From the NCBI RefSeq assembly GCF_000719265.1, contig NZ_JOFL01000011.1, forward strand, positions 248,001 to 312,000: DNA of 64,000 bases, read 5' to 3'. The stretch is from Streptomyces roseoverticillatus (lineage in GTDB: Bacteria; Actinomycetota; Actinomycetes; Streptomycetales; Streptomycetaceae). Both the position numbers and the translations under genes were made by a program. This document shows positions 23,770 through 33,323 of this stretch, in pieces. The notes beneath the pieces were generated by a model. The model did no database searches. It was not told the origin of the DNA and worked only from the letters and a program-made list of their open reading frames with translations. Every line of letters begins with the position of its first letter. The stretch's first letter is position 1.

Positions 23770-25074
23770 TTGAGCACGTTCAAGACGGTCATGCGGCGGA
23801 TTCTGAATCTGCCGGAGCCGCAGGGCGACAAGAAGGCGGCGAATCCACCGGCGGGTGCACCGGCCGGTCAGTCCGCCGTACCCGGTCAGCAGCAATCCGC
23901 AACGACGCCGTCCCCCGTACCCGCCCAGGCCGCCCCGCCGGCCCCCGCCGGACTCCAGCAGTGGACCGACGCCGCCGCCCGCCTGCAGGCACAGGCCCCG
24001 GGCGCGCCGCAGCCCGCCCCTGACCAGGCCGCCCCGTCGGGTCAGGGCCAGGGCAAGGGCCGTGACGTCCCCTGGCAGCTGGAGGACGAGAACAGCGGCA
24101 CCAAGTTCATGGTCAAGGTCGGCCGCGGTGCGCTCTGGGGCGTTGTCGCGCTGGCGGCGATCACCGGCATCCGGTCGTGGTTCTGGGCTCCCGCCCCGCC
24201 CAAGGCCGATCCCGTCCAGGTCAACAACGGGCCCACCTACCCCGTACAGGAAGCCCAGTCCGTCGCTGCCCGCTTCGCGCGCGCCTACCTGACCTGGGAC
24301 GAGAACGACCCCAAGCCGCGCGCCGAGGCCATGGCCCGTGACATGGCCAAGGGATTGGACGCTGCGGCCGGTTGGAACACCCGTGGGCAGCAGGAGGTCC
24401 TCGTGGCCCAGCCCGGTCCGGTCTCCGAGGACAAGGACAAGCGGGCCCGGGTGCGCGTGGACGTCCTGGTGAAGGGTCCCGCTTCCGACGACAAGAGCAA
24501 GCCCTCCGACAAGCCCAAGGACGACAAGTCGAAGGACGACAAATCCAAGGACGACAAGTCCAAGGACAAGAAGGACGACGCGAAGAAGGACGACGCGTCC
24601 AAGGGGAACGACTCCCGTCCGGTCACCGGTCCCCGGTGGATCGGGCTGGAGATCCCGGTCGTCTACACGTCCGGCCGGATCGTCGTCACGGGCCAGCCCG
24701 GCCTGGTGGGCGTGCCGCAGAACGCCCCCGCCGCCCCCGCATTCACGGCGAAGACCGCGGACAACGACTTCAGTGACAAGACGCGCGGCGTCGTCGAGGA
24801 GTTCTTCGGCAAGTACGCCACGGGCGAGGCCGAATCCGTCGCCGCGCCCGGTGCCTCCGTCGCGGCCCTGCCGCCCGGAGTCTCCCTCGGCTCCCTCCGT
24901 AACTGGTCGGTCGACGAAGGAAGCGGAAGCGACCGTACTGGTGCCGCGACCGTCACCTGGCTGATGGGCGGAGCCGAACTCGAGCAGACCTATCGGGTCA
25001 AGCTGACCCGGGTCGCCTCGGCCAAGGCCGAACGCTGGCAGGTCGCGGAGGTCCACGGCGGCATGTCCTCCTGA
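23770..25074 (+). CDS. TcpC-like conjugal transfer protein
   Basis: A 434-residue protein from TTG 23770, chosen because AAGGG lies 9 bases upstream and the predicted promoter lies at 23701-23729. Pro/Ala/Gln-rich cytosolic N-terminus (1-100), one membrane segment around 115-140 (GALWGVVALAAITGIRSWFW), then VQEAQSVAARFARAYLTW, the start of the TcpC extracellular NTF2/VirB8-like double domain. A Lys/Asp repeat (KDDKS, about 250-280) is inserted between the two subdomains. TcpC is an essential channel component of Gram-positive T4SS (pCW3, Tn916). It is followed by TcpD- and TcpE-like genes. Confidence 0.82.
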   Translation: MSTFKTVMRRILNLPEPQGDKKAANPPAGAPAGQSAVPGQQQSATTPSPVPAQAAPPAPAGLQQWTDAAARLQAQAPGAPQPAPDQAAPSGQGQGKGRDVPWQLEDENSGTKFMVKVGRGALWGVVALAAITGIRSWFWAPAPPKADPVQVNNGPTYPVQEAQSVAARFARAYLTWDENDPKPRAEAMARDMAKGLDAAAGWNTRGQQEVLVAQPGPVSEDKDKRARVRVDVLVKGPASDDKSKPSDKPKDDKSKDDKSKDDKSKDKKDDAKKDDASKGNDSRPVTGPRWIGLEIPVVYTSGRIVVTGQPGLVGVPQNAPAAPAFTAKTADNDFSDKTRGVVEEFFGKYATGEAESVAAPGASVAALPPGVSLGSLRNWSVDEGSGSDRTGAATVTWLMGGAELEQTYRVKLTRVASAKAERWQVAEVHGGMSS

Positions 25075-25139
25075 CCGGAGCGCCGGGGAACTGCCTCCAC
25101 ATTCCGGATCCTTCCGCTCTTATCTCAAGCAAAGGGAAA

Positions 25140-25376
25140 ATGATGGAAATCGCGCTGTCCAATGGTGACGAGCTCAAGACCTGGGTGATTGCCGTCGCCG
25201 GCAACATCTTCCTGATCGTCCTGGCCGTCCGGGCGATCGGCCACTACGCCAAGCGTGAATGGGGCGAGCTGCTCGCCCACTTCATGGCCGGCGTCGTGGT
25301 GGCCGGTTTCGTCTACGCGTCGGACAGCGCCAAGGGCATGCTCACCGCGATCTGGAACAAAGTGGCGGGGGCATGA
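25140..25376 (+). CDS. TcpD-like small membrane protein
   Basis: A 78-residue protein with two membrane segments (VIAVAGNIFLIVLAVRAIG and LLAHFMAGVVVAGFVY), matching the size and layout of TcpD-family conjugation proteins. ATG 25140 (or 25143) follows AAAGGGAAA. It overlaps the next gene by ATGA. It probably works as a small channel subunit, an assumption from position and size. Confidence 0.75.
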   Translation: MMEIALSNGDELKTWVIAVAGNIFLIVLAVRAIGHYAKREWGELLAHFMAGVVVAGFVYASDSAKGMLTAIWNKVAGA

Positions 25377-25996
25377 GGGTAGGGCATACCTTCACCCGCC
25401 ATTTCGATCTGGAGACACGCCAGCACGAGCTGCTCGGCATGGACCTCGGCGAGGGCCCGTCACGGCGGGTCCTCACCACGGGCGCCGTCGTCTACGCGGT
25501 GTGGATGGGCGCCCTCTTCCTGATCTTCGGGTGGCCCTCGCAGGTCTTCTTCACCCTCTACTTCGCGCCGCCGGCCCTCATCACCTTCTACGGATCCCAG
25601 CGGTCCCGGCGCAATGAGCGGCGCTGGAACCTCACCCAGTGGGCCCTCAGTGTCCGCTATCTGACGGTGGGCCACCGGCCGGTCATCAACGGCGGCCGGC
25701 GGGCGGCCGCCCGCTCCGAGTGGCTCCCGCTGCGGGCGCGCCTCGGGGAGAAGGCCGACGACGTCATGTCCCTCCCCGGCATTGGCGCGTTCGAAGGGCT
25801 CCTGGGCAACGAGGAGCCGCAGCGCACGTCCGGCCGGGCCATCACGCTCGAGGCCCGCCCCCGGCTGTACGGACCGGACCACGTCTACCGGGCGAGGTCG
25901 CGCAACCACTCGTCCCAGAAGGCACACAAGGCGCAGAACGCGGCGCAGAACCCGCAGCAGGCGCCAGGCGGCCGTAAGGGCCGGAAAGGTACGTAA
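25373..25996 (+). CDS. TcpE-like / SCO6880-type membrane protein of the secretion channel
   Basis: A 207-residue protein with an N-terminal soluble stretch (HTFTRHFDLE), a hydrophobic hairpin (about 42-80: AVVYAVWMGALFLIFGWPSQ, then FFTLYFAPPALITFYG) and a basic cytosolic part ending in Lys/Arg/Gln repeats. Its place directly before the VirB4 ATPase is that of TcpE or VirB3, the partner that anchors VirB4. The SCO6880 comparison is from memory. Confidence 0.68.
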   Translation: MRVGHTFTRHFDLETRQHELLGMDLGEGPSRRVLTTGAVVYAVWMGALFLIFGWPSQVFFTLYFAPPALITFYGSQRSRRNERRWNLTQWALSVRYLTVGHRPVINGGRRAAARSEWLPLRARLGEKADDVMSLPGIGAFEGLLGNEEPQRTSGRAITLEARPRLYGPDHVYRARSRNHSSQKAHKAQNAAQNPQQAPGGRKGRKGT

Positions 25997-26005
25997 AGGT
26001 ACGCG

Positions 26006-28570
26006 ATGAAGATCATGAAGGGCATCGCCCGCTTTCTCGGCGTCGACGGTGACCGCTCCGCCCCGCCGCCCCGCTACGTGGGCCTGGCGGACGGGCTGGT
26101 CATCACGGAGACCCACGCCGAGGCGTGGTACCTGCTGGGAAGCTCCAACACCGACCTGATGTCAGAGGCGGCCCGGGACGCCGAGCAGGACCAGGCGAGC
26201 AGTGCCCTGGCCCGTACCCTCGCCGGCTACGACTGCCATCTCAAGATCCTCTGGTCGCCGCTGAACGCCGAGGACTACCGGACCGAGGCGGAGACCCTCT
26301 TCTCGGCGGGCGACTACGCCGCGTGGGCCGACCTGCGCGTCGGGCGTCTGGAGGAGCTGGAGCTCCCCACCCGGATGCTCCTGCTCGGCGTGCGGATATC
26401 CGAGCGCGCCAACCAGGCGAAGGCGCGTGGCAGCCGGGGCGTCCAGGACGCCCTGGGCATCGGCTCGACCTCGGTGTCGCAGAAGGAGATCGCCCGGCTC
26501 GACGCCCTGGCACGGCGCCTCGGGCGCCAGCTGGAGACCACGCCGTGGAAGGCGCAGCCGGCCACGGTGGAGCTGCTGGCCTGGATGATCGCGCGCGAGC
26601 AGCGCCGCGGCACGCCGCTGCCCTCCCCGGACGACAAGGGAATGATCACCGGCGCCAAGCTCGCCCAGCTCACGCGGGGACGCGTCCTGCCCTACCCCGA
26701 CCACGTCCGGGTCCTCGACCAGCGCGGAGAAACGGTCGGCTGGAGCGCGATCCTCACGATGGACGGCTTCCCGGAGGAGATGGAGTCGCCGGGGCCGGGT
26801 GAATGGCTGAGATCCGTCGCGGAGATCACGTACGTCCCCGAGCTCATGGACGACGAGGACCCCGGTGACATCACGGCCCTGCCGGTCAACCCCGAACCGT
26901 CCGTCCGCTTCAAGGTCCTCCACAAGCGCGACGCCCTCAAGCAGATCGACGAGGTCCGGCGCCTGGCGAAGGAGCAGCGGCAGAGCGCGGCCAAGCACTC
27001 CGCCGGTGAGACCGCCCAGGAGATCGAGGAGACCGAGGAGACGATGACGTCCCTCTCGCGCGACATGAAGCGCGAGGACGTCACGCTGCTGGAGGACCAC
27101 CCGCGCCTGATCATCAGCAGTGACGTTTCCCTGGACGACCTGCGCAGCCGCTGCGACGCCGTCATCGGCTACTACGGCGGCGTCGGCATCGAGGTCAGCG
27201 TCGCCGCCGAGGAGCAGCGCGAGCTGTGGCTGGAGGCCCAGCCCGGCGACATGCTGCGCGTACCGGACCTGGTGCACACCCGTACGGTCGGCGCCTTCGC
27301 CGGCTCGTGGTTCTGGGGCGGTGCCTCGGTCGGTGACGACACCGGCCCGGTCATCGGCTACCTGACCGGTTCGACGCCCGGCGTCGTCCGCAACGACCTC
27401 ACCGGTGGTTCCGAGCGCGGTGACGCCACGACCACGGCCTTCATCGGCCGAAGCGGCCGCGGCAAGACCACCGCCATGATGCTGTCGCTGCTGGACTCCG
27501 GCTTCCGCGGCTCGTTCGTGCTCGCCCTGGACTTCAAGGGCGACATGGGCGGCCTGGTCTCGGCCGGCCAGCGGTACGGGCTGAACGCCCACCTGATCGA
27601 GACGGGCTCGCAGTTCGCCGGCGTCGCCGACCTCTTCTTCCTGCTCAGCGGCGAGAGCGCCGAGCGCGCCCAGACCGAGGTGCCGGCGCAGCTGGGCATC
27701 TCGCTGCCGCAGCACCTGCGGATGCGCGGTGCGGAGACGCCGATCCAGAGCGCGGTCAACGAGATCATCGCCGAGGGCGACCCGGCGACGTGGAAGGTCA
27801 TCGAGCGGCTACGGCAGTCGACCGACGAGCTGTCGCGCGAGACGGGCGACGCGCTGTACGAGCTGTCGCTGACGGGCCTGGGCGCGCCGTTCATGGGCAG
27901 GCCGTCCGGCTCGTCCCTGATCACGCCCACGCCCGGCATCTGGGTCATCCAGGTCCCGGGCATCACCCTGCCGTCGCCCGACGACTCCCGCGACGACTGG
28001 TCCGTCCACCAGCGGCTCTCGGTGGCACTGGTCCACTCGCTGCTCGCGTACGGCATCAGCATGGCGGGCCGGAAGGACCTGCGCGGCCTGCGCAAGGTCG
28101 TGGCGGTGCCCGAGGTGCACGTCCTCACGGCCACGCGCGAGGGCAGCTCGTTCCTCCAGTACATCGCGCGTGTCGGACGAGCCCTGCACACCGCGCTCGT
28201 CGTGGACACGCAGGACCCGGAGTCGCTGGCGAGCCTCACCGGCCTCGTGGAGCAGATGACGACGGTCTTCGGGTTCCAGCTGACGACGCCCGAGCAGCAG
28301 GACGCGATGGCGGCCCTGCTCGACCTGCCGAAGGGCGCCCACACGCGCCAGCTGATCCAGGCCATCGGCGTCGACGTGACGCAGGAGATCCGGCACGGCC
28401 ACTGCATCATGCGTGACCGCCGCTTCAGCAGTGCGACGGTCCAGTTCGACGTGCCCTCGCTGGAGATGCTGCAGCTGCTGAACACGACGCCGAAGGCGGA
28501 CAGCGCGGGCGGTGCGGGCGAGGGCCCGGTGTCCATGAGCAAGCCGGCTTACGAGGAGGCGAACGCGTGA
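26006..28570 (+). CDS. VirB4-like secretion ATPase
   Basis: An 854-residue protein. The N-terminal half (to about 420) is the VirB4/CagE-type membrane-interacting domain. The C-terminal motor has Walker A GRSGRGKTT (Lys487), LALDFKGDMGGL after the next strand, and a RecA-like core to about 830; VVAVPEVH around 705 stands where Walker B is expected. It powers assembly of the channel. ATG 26006 follows AAAGG; it overlaps the lipoprotein gene (GTGA). Confidence 0.88.
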   Translation: MKIMKGIARFLGVDGDRSAPPPRYVGLADGLVITETHAEAWYLLGSSNTDLMSEAARDAEQDQASSALARTLAGYDCHLKILWSPLNAEDYRTEAETLFSAGDYAAWADLRVGRLEELELPTRMLLLGVRISERANQAKARGSRGVQDALGIGSTSVSQKEIARLDALARRLGRQLETTPWKAQPATVELLAWMIAREQRRGTPLPSPDDKGMITGAKLAQLTRGRVLPYPDHVRVLDQRGETVGWSAILTMDGFPEEMESPGPGEWLRSVAEITYVPELMDDEDPGDITALPVNPEPSVRFKVLHKRDALKQIDEVRRLAKEQRQSAAKHSAGETAQEIEETEETMTSLSRDMKREDVTLLEDHPRLIISSDVSLDDLRSRCDAVIGYYGGVGIEVSVAAEEQRELWLEAQPGDMLRVPDLVHTRTVGAFAGSWFWGGASVGDDTGPVIGYLTGSTPGVVRNDLTGGSERGDATTTAFIGRSGRGKTTAMMLSLLDSGFRGSFVLALDFKGDMGGLVSAGQRYGLNAHLIETGSQFAGVADLFFLLSGESAERAQTEVPAQLGISLPQHLRMRGAETPIQSAVNEIIAEGDPATWKVIERLRQSTDELSRETGDALYELSLTGLGAPFMGRPSGSSLITPTPGIWVIQVPGITLPSPDDSRDDWSVHQRLSVALVHSLLAYGISMAGRKDLRGLRKVVAVPEVHVLTATREGSSFLQYIARVGRALHTALVVDTQDPESLASLTGLVEQMTTVFGFQLTTPEQQDAMAALLDLPKGAHTRQLIQAIGVDVTQEIRHGHCIMRDRRFSSATVQFDVPSLEMLQLLNTTPKADSAGGAGEGPVSMSKPAYEEANA

Positions 28571-29154
28571 AGAAGCGGATCGCGGCGGTGACCGCGGCGG
28601 CTACGGCGGTCCTGGTGGTCACGGGGTGCTCGTCGTCCTCGGGCGGGGGCAAGGACGGCGACAAGCCGGGCGCGAAGAAGACGGAGTCGGCAGCGGACCG
28701 GCAGGCCCGGGAGTACCGCGAGGCGGCGAAGAAGGACCGGGCGAAGATGCTGGAGGTGGCGGTCGCGTACCGGAAGGCGGATCGCCTTCACGACGGTGAG
28801 GCCGCCTGTCGGCTGATGACGGAGGGCGGCCGGCACGGTAAGGACGCGTCGTTCGAAGCCTGCGTGAAGTTCTACATGCCGCTGAACGACGATGCCCGTG
28901 AGACGGCGGAAAAGGTTTCGTACAGCGTCACAGGCAACCCCGTCGACGTGGTGTCTTCAGGTAATCATCCGGCCGGTACCGGCGTCATGGTGACCGCGGA
29001 GTCCAAGTCCGACGGGAACACCAACTACCGCCAGACCGCCCTGCGCATGGTCAAGGTCAAGGGAACCTGGCTGGTGGACCAGGACGAAGACATCTCCGGT
29101 GCGGACATGAACAGTTCGAGCCCGGTGCACAGCGCCCTGATGAGGTCGCATTGA
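28567..29154 (+). CDS. secretion-locus lipoprotein
   Basis: A 195-residue protein with a lipoprotein signal: MKKRIAAVTAAATAVLVVTGC, lipobox VTGC. A Lys/Gly linker leads to a small alpha/beta domain (DRLHDGEAACRLMTEGG, and a C-terminal strand pair VKVKGTWLVDQ) like the NTF2-fold lipoproteins that decorate Gram-positive T4SS. GTG 28567 overlaps the VirB4 stop and its own stop overlaps the next start, so it is tightly coupled in the operon. Confidence 0.82.
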   Translation: MKKRIAAVTAAATAVLVVTGCSSSSGGGKDGDKPGAKKTESAADRQAREYREAAKKDRAKMLEVAVAYRKADRLHDGEAACRLMTEGGRHGKDASFEACVKFYMPLNDDARETAEKVSYSVTGNPVDVVSSGNHPAGTGVMVTAESKSDGNTNYRQTALRMVKVKGTWLVDQDEDISGADMNSSSPVHSALMRSH

Positions 29155-31193
29155 GGATCCCACGGCTCCGTAATCTGGCCGTCCCGGTTGTCGGCGCCCT
29201 CACCACCCTGATGGTGACGGCGTCCGCGGCCGCGGCGGACGACAAGCACGCGAAATACAAGCCGGCCGGCATCGGCGGCCTCCTCCCGGCACCGCACACC
29301 TCGTATTCGGGTCCTGGCACGCTGTACGAGCAGTACGGCGACCCCATGCTCTACAACCTGGACGTCCAGCTGGGCTGGGACGAGTTCGGTGACTGGGCGC
29401 TTCAGTTCGTCGCCCAGATCTTCATGGGGCTGACCGTCGTACTGGCCCTGGCCGCCATCGTCGTCGTGCAGTGGACGTTCAAGTTCACGTCCATCGACAA
29501 GCTCGAGGACTCCATGGCGACCGCTATCTCCGGGGCGGCGGGTACGGTCTCAACGACCTTGCTTCCGTCGGCGATGGCCGTGGGCGCGCTGATCGCGTAC
29601 GCGAACCATCGAAGAAACGGCACATCCATAAGCCAGTTGGGATGGGTGGCTGCGGCAGGGATCCTGTCCGTCTCGCTGCTGACCACTCCGAAGGTGTGGA
29701 TCGACGGGCTCGACTCGGTCCGGACCATCGGCAGCAACACGGCCATGAAAGCCGCGTCCGCCGGCATGGGCAACGAGTCCAAGGAACCCATCGACATCGG
29801 CGGGTCGCCCACGTACGGCAAAAATGACCAGGACAACATGCTCCGCAAGTCCGCGGACGCGATCTGGCGGTCCTACGTCGTCACACCCTGGTGCGTCGCC
29901 GAGTTCGGAAATCTGAACACGTGCAAGGAGTACGGAAAGGGTCTGCTGGACCAGGGATCGGACACCGGTAAGCGCGAGGACTGGCTGAAGCCGAACGTCA
30001 GCACGGACAACGTCGGCGATGAGGCGGTCAAGTACCGCCAGGGCCACGTGGGCCACGCCCGAGTCATGGTCACCATGGCCTCCGCGGTCTGTGTGGCACT
30101 CTTCGCCGTCCTCGCGGTGGCCTTGGCCTTCGCCTCCCTCGCTTCGCTGATCGGCGCGCTGATGCTGCTGCTGGCGGGCGTCGTCTTCGCCTGTCTGTGG
30201 GTGATCCCCGGCAGGCCGCGCCAGTGGGGCGTCCGCTGGTTCGACACCCTGCTCGGCTTCGCCCTGCAGTCGTTCGTCAGCACGATGGTGCTGGGATGCG
30301 TGCTCGTGCTGAACACGGCGAGCGTGTCCATGGTCGGTAGCTACGGCTGGTTCGCGTCGGCGGGCATCAGCATCACCTCCGCGATCGTCGCGTTCAAGTT
30401 CCGCGGGATCATGGAGAGCATCGTCGGTGTGACCGGCGCGACCAACTCGTCCTTCAACGCCGGTGCGATGAAGCTCGCGCAGGGAGCCGGTTCCCTCATG
30501 GCCCGGAAGGCCGGGGGTGCTGCCCTGGCAGCCGGCAAGTTCGGCGGCAAGGGCGCTTGGGGAGCCGCGAAAAAGACCACGGTGGGTGCCGGCCGCGCGG
30601 GCAAGAAGGCTCTTGACGCGGCTGACGAACGCTTCATCCAGCGCCCCTTCCGGATGGCGCAAGCGGTCAAGCAGCTCGGTGACAGACACGCGGACATGGA
30701 CGCCGCGGGCGTGTCCAAGGGCTCCCCGAGGCGGGCGAAATACGTCAACGGTGCCGATATGAGTGGACCCAACACGTCCGCTCAGGTCAGTGCCGCCAAT
30801 CGAGCGGCGAAGACAGGCAGCTCCGCGCCCCTGAAGGTCAGCAGCTCGGGCCGTCCGGGCGAGTTGAACAGCCGTTCGCTCCGAGTGGGCGAGCTGCAGA
30901 GCGTCTCGGCAGCGGCCCAGGCCCGACTAGGCCGGGACGACCGCCGGTCCGAGGACAAGAGAGGCGTTCCTGCCCGGGCAGCAGGTTCCGCGAGTTCTGC
31001 CGCACGTGGCAAGGCCGGAGGCGGCGACGGGTTCCGGAACGCCCCGAAGCCCGGCAGCGGTGGCGCGCAGCGACGCGTGGCGGAGGCCCGCAGGGCCGCG
31101 GCCCGCAGTGGGGCCTCCGCGGCCGGCCAGGGTGCCTCCCGGCCGAAGAGGCGCACCGCCGTGCGGCCTCCCGCGCCCCGTGGCCGTCGGTAA
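29151..31193 (+). CDS. VirB6/TrbL-like polytopic channel protein
   Basis: A 680-residue protein from TTG 29151. Signal-like N-terminus (LAVPVVGALTTLMVTASAAAA), an outside segment, then about seven membrane segments (90-120, 150-200, 305-430) with a large extracellular loop in between. The C-terminal 230 residues are cytosolic, Ala/Gly/Lys/Arg-rich and disordered. This is the plan of VirB6/TrbL inner-membrane channel proteins in Gram-positive conjugation systems. Confidence 0.8.
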   Translation: MRIPRLRNLAVPVVGALTTLMVTASAAAADDKHAKYKPAGIGGLLPAPHTSYSGPGTLYEQYGDPMLYNLDVQLGWDEFGDWALQFVAQIFMGLTVVLALAAIVVVQWTFKFTSIDKLEDSMATAISGAAGTVSTTLLPSAMAVGALIAYANHRRNGTSISQLGWVAAAGILSVSLLTTPKVWIDGLDSVRTIGSNTAMKAASAGMGNESKEPIDIGGSPTYGKNDQDNMLRKSADAIWRSYVVTPWCVAEFGNLNTCKEYGKGLLDQGSDTGKREDWLKPNVSTDNVGDEAVKYRQGHVGHARVMVTMASAVCVALFAVLAVALAFASLASLIGALMLLLAGVVFACLWVIPGRPRQWGVRWFDTLLGFALQSFVSTMVLGCVLVLNTASVSMVGSYGWFASAGISITSAIVAFKFRGIMESIVGVTGATNSSFNAGAMKLAQGAGSLMARKAGGAALAAGKFGGKGAWGAAKKTTVGAGRAGKKALDAADERFIQRPFRMAQAVKQLGDRHADMDAAGVSKGSPRRAKYVNGADMSGPNTSAQVSAANRAAKTGSSAPLKVSSSGRPGELNSRSLRVGELQSVSAAAQARLGRDDRRSEDKRGVPARAAGSASSAARGKAGGGDGFRNAPKPGSGGAQRRVAEARRAAARSGASAAGQGASRPKRRTAVRPPAPRGRR

Positions 31194-31205
31194 GGAAGAG
31201 GACAG

Positions 31206-31997
31206 GTGAGCAAGAACCAGAACCAGCGCCCGTCCTCCGAGTGGCGGGAACTGCTCAAGGCGGAATACGACTACCCCGAGGAGATCGAGAAGGTCGGCAA
31301 GCGCCGCGTCCGCCGGAAGGCCCGCAAGGCCTACCGGCAGGAGCAGCGCGAGGAGTACAAGCGCCGGCTGGCGGAAGAGCGCCGGCGCGAGCCGATCACG
31401 GCGGGCGGGGCGATCCTCGTCATGGTCGTCATCCTCGCCATCGGCGCCGCTGCGGCGCACTGGTGGCCGGACCGCACGGGCGCACCGTCGACGGTGGGCC
31501 ACGCCGGGGACACGGCCAAGAACCGGACCCTGGACGAGCCCGGCACCAAGCCGTCCTCGGCCCCCGTCCCCCAGCCGCCGCAGCCCTCCCCGTCGGTCAA
31601 GGCTGATCGCAGCAAGCCGGAGAAGACGGCGGAGGGCTGGGCCCGCGCCTATCTCACGCGCAATCCGCCGGTGGACAAGACGCACACCGCGTCCGTCGAC
31701 CGGGCCGCGCCGTGGATGACCGACGCGCTGGTGGTGAACCTGAAGCAGTTCGACGACAAGGCGTGGGCGGAGCTCGTCTCCAACGGCGGCGTCTCGAAGG
31801 TCGACAAGGTCACCGTCGGCCCCGCCGACGACGACCGCGTGCGGAAGCAGGCGGACACGGAGACGCGCGTCTGGCGCAAGGCCAGCGCCGACATCACGGT
31901 CAAGGGCTACCGGACGTACACCGAGACGAGGGTGTACCTGACGGAGATCATGCTGACCTCCGACGGCTGGCGCGTGGGCCGGGTCCTGGGGGTCTGA
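31206..31997 (+). CDS. VirB8/TcpC-like single-pass membrane protein
   Basis: A 263-residue protein from GTG 31206. A very basic cytosolic N-terminus (RRVRRKARKAYRQEQREEYK), one membrane segment (about 67-83, GAILVMVVILAIGAAAAH), a Pro-rich linker, then a periplasm-side NTF2-like domain starting EGWARAYLTRNP and ending YLTEIMLTSDGWRVGRV. The EGWARAYLT start parallels RFARAYLTW of the TcpC-like protein, so the two probably belong to the same VirB8-like superfamily. Confidence 0.75.
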   Translation: MSKNQNQRPSSEWRELLKAEYDYPEEIEKVGKRRVRRKARKAYRQEQREEYKRRLAEERRREPITAGGAILVMVVILAIGAAAAHWWPDRTGAPSTVGHAGDTAKNRTLDEPGTKPSSAPVPQPPQPSPSVKADRSKPEKTAEGWARAYLTRNPPVDKTHTASVDRAAPWMTDALVVNLKQFDDKAWAELVSNGGVSKVDKVTVGPADDDRVRKQADTETRVWRKASADITVKGYRTYTETRVYLTEIMLTSDGWRVGRVLGV

Positions 31998-32001
31998 GCG
32001 A

Positions 32002-33234
32002 GTGGTTTCACGTCAGGCCCTCGCCCTGGCCTCGGGCGGGCTGCGCAAGGGGCTCGCGTTCAAGGTCGGCATACCCGGGATCGCCCTCCTCATGGGGCTC
32101 CTGCTGATCGTGGGCATGCTGGCCGGGATCGGCGGCGGCCCTTCGGCCGTCGCCGCCGGCTGCTCCCAGCCCGGCTCGCCCGGCAACGACGGGCCTTCCG
32201 GGAACGGGCAGACCGGGGACACCACGGGCGGCGCGAGCAAGAAGCTCCGCGAGGAGCAGGTCGAGAACGCCAAGATCATCGACCAGGTGGCCAAGGACGG
32301 AAAGCTGCCCGGCAGGGCCACGCTCATCGCTCTGATGACGGGTCTCGCCGAGTCGCAGCTGTCGAACATCAGCTACGGCGACCGCGACTCCCTCGGCATC
32401 TTCCAGCAGCGCCCGTCCTCGGGGTGGGGCACAAGGGAGCAGATCCTGGACCCCAAGTACTCGACCCACATGTTCCTCTTCGGCGGCGACAGCGGAGACC
32501 CGCCGGGGCTGGAAGACGTCGCCTGGGAAAGCATGTCGCTCAACGATGCCGCCCAGAAGGTGCAGCGTTCCGGCTTTCCCGACGCTTACGGTTCCAAGGA
32601 GGAACAGGCGCGGAGCATCGCCAAGGAAGCCGGTATCGACCTGGAGCGGTCGGGCGAGAACCACCCCGACAAGCCGGGAAAGAAGGACGGCGACAAGTCC
32701 AGCAAGAAGCCCGACGGCAAGCCCGACAACAACCCCGACAGGAAGAAGGCGGATCGCTGCAACACGTCGGGCAGCAACAACCCCGGCAAGCCCGGTGAGC
32801 CTTTCCACGACAGCAAGGCCAACTGGCCCGACATCGTGAAGAACCCCAGCTCCACGGAGCAGGCGATCGCCTACGCCAAGAAGCAGGCCGAGAGCCACAA
32901 CAGCGAGTGGTACCAGCGGTGCCTGGCCTTCACGGCGATCGCCTACGGCCGGGGGTCTTCGGGCACCAACTACGCCATCGACCACTACACGGACGTGATG
33001 CCGCAGAACATGCGTCACGACAAGGACCGCAACCCGCCGCCGGGCGCCCTGATGTTCTGGGACACCCACCACCGGGCCGGTCACGTCGCCATCTACGTCG
33101 GTGACGGCAAGGTCGCGTCCAACGACATCGTGACCCCCGGCGAGATCTCGATCGTCCCCGCCACGGACATCGAGTCCAAGTGGGGCGCGGACTACCTGGG
33201 CTGGTCGCCCCCCTACTACCCCAATGGCGGGTGA
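32002..33234 (+). CDS. bifunctional wall hydrolase (lytic transglycosylase-like + CHAP/NlpC-P60-like)
   Basis: A 410-residue protein from GTG 32002: membrane anchor (about 20-50), then a lysozyme-like segment (LMTGLAESQLSNISYGDRDSLGIFQQRPS; the GLAES Glu is a candidate acid), a Lys/Asp/Pro linker (about 220-265), then a C-terminal peptidase with RCLAFTAIAYG (nucleophile Cys) and AGHVAIYVGDG (catalytic His). This matches VirB1/TcpG-type enzymes that open peptidoglycan for the channel. Last gene of the apparatus operon; a hairpin follows. Confidence 0.85.
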   Translation: MVSRQALALASGGLRKGLAFKVGIPGIALLMGLLLIVGMLAGIGGGPSAVAAGCSQPGSPGNDGPSGNGQTGDTTGGASKKLREEQVENAKIIDQVAKDGKLPGRATLIALMTGLAESQLSNISYGDRDSLGIFQQRPSSGWGTREQILDPKYSTHMFLFGGDSGDPPGLEDVAWESMSLNDAAQKVQRSGFPDAYGSKEEQARSIAKEAGIDLERSGENHPDKPGKKDGDKSSKKPDGKPDNNPDRKKADRCNTSGSNNPGKPGEPFHDSKANWPDIVKNPSSTEQAIAYAKKQAESHNSEWYQRCLAFTAIAYGRGSSGTNYAIDHYTDVMPQNMRHDKDRNPPPGALMFWDTHHRAGHVAIYVGDGKVASNDIVTPGEISIVPATDIESKWGADYLGWSPPYYPNGG

Positions 33235-33254
33235 TCCGGGTCATCATTAGCCCC

Positions 33255-33285
33255 GGGGCCGCGGCATATGCGTTGCCGTGGCCCC
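33255..33285 (+). terminator. terminator of the secretion operon
   Basis: GGGGCCGCGGCA (33255-33266) pairs with TGCCGTGGCCCC (33274-33285), twelve pairs including one G-T wobble, around a 7-base loop. It comes 21 bases after the wall-hydrolase stop codon. Confidence 0.75.
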
Positions 33286-33323
33286 GTTGGCCTGCTGGCG
33301 GCGCCGGTACGTAAGGATTGACC

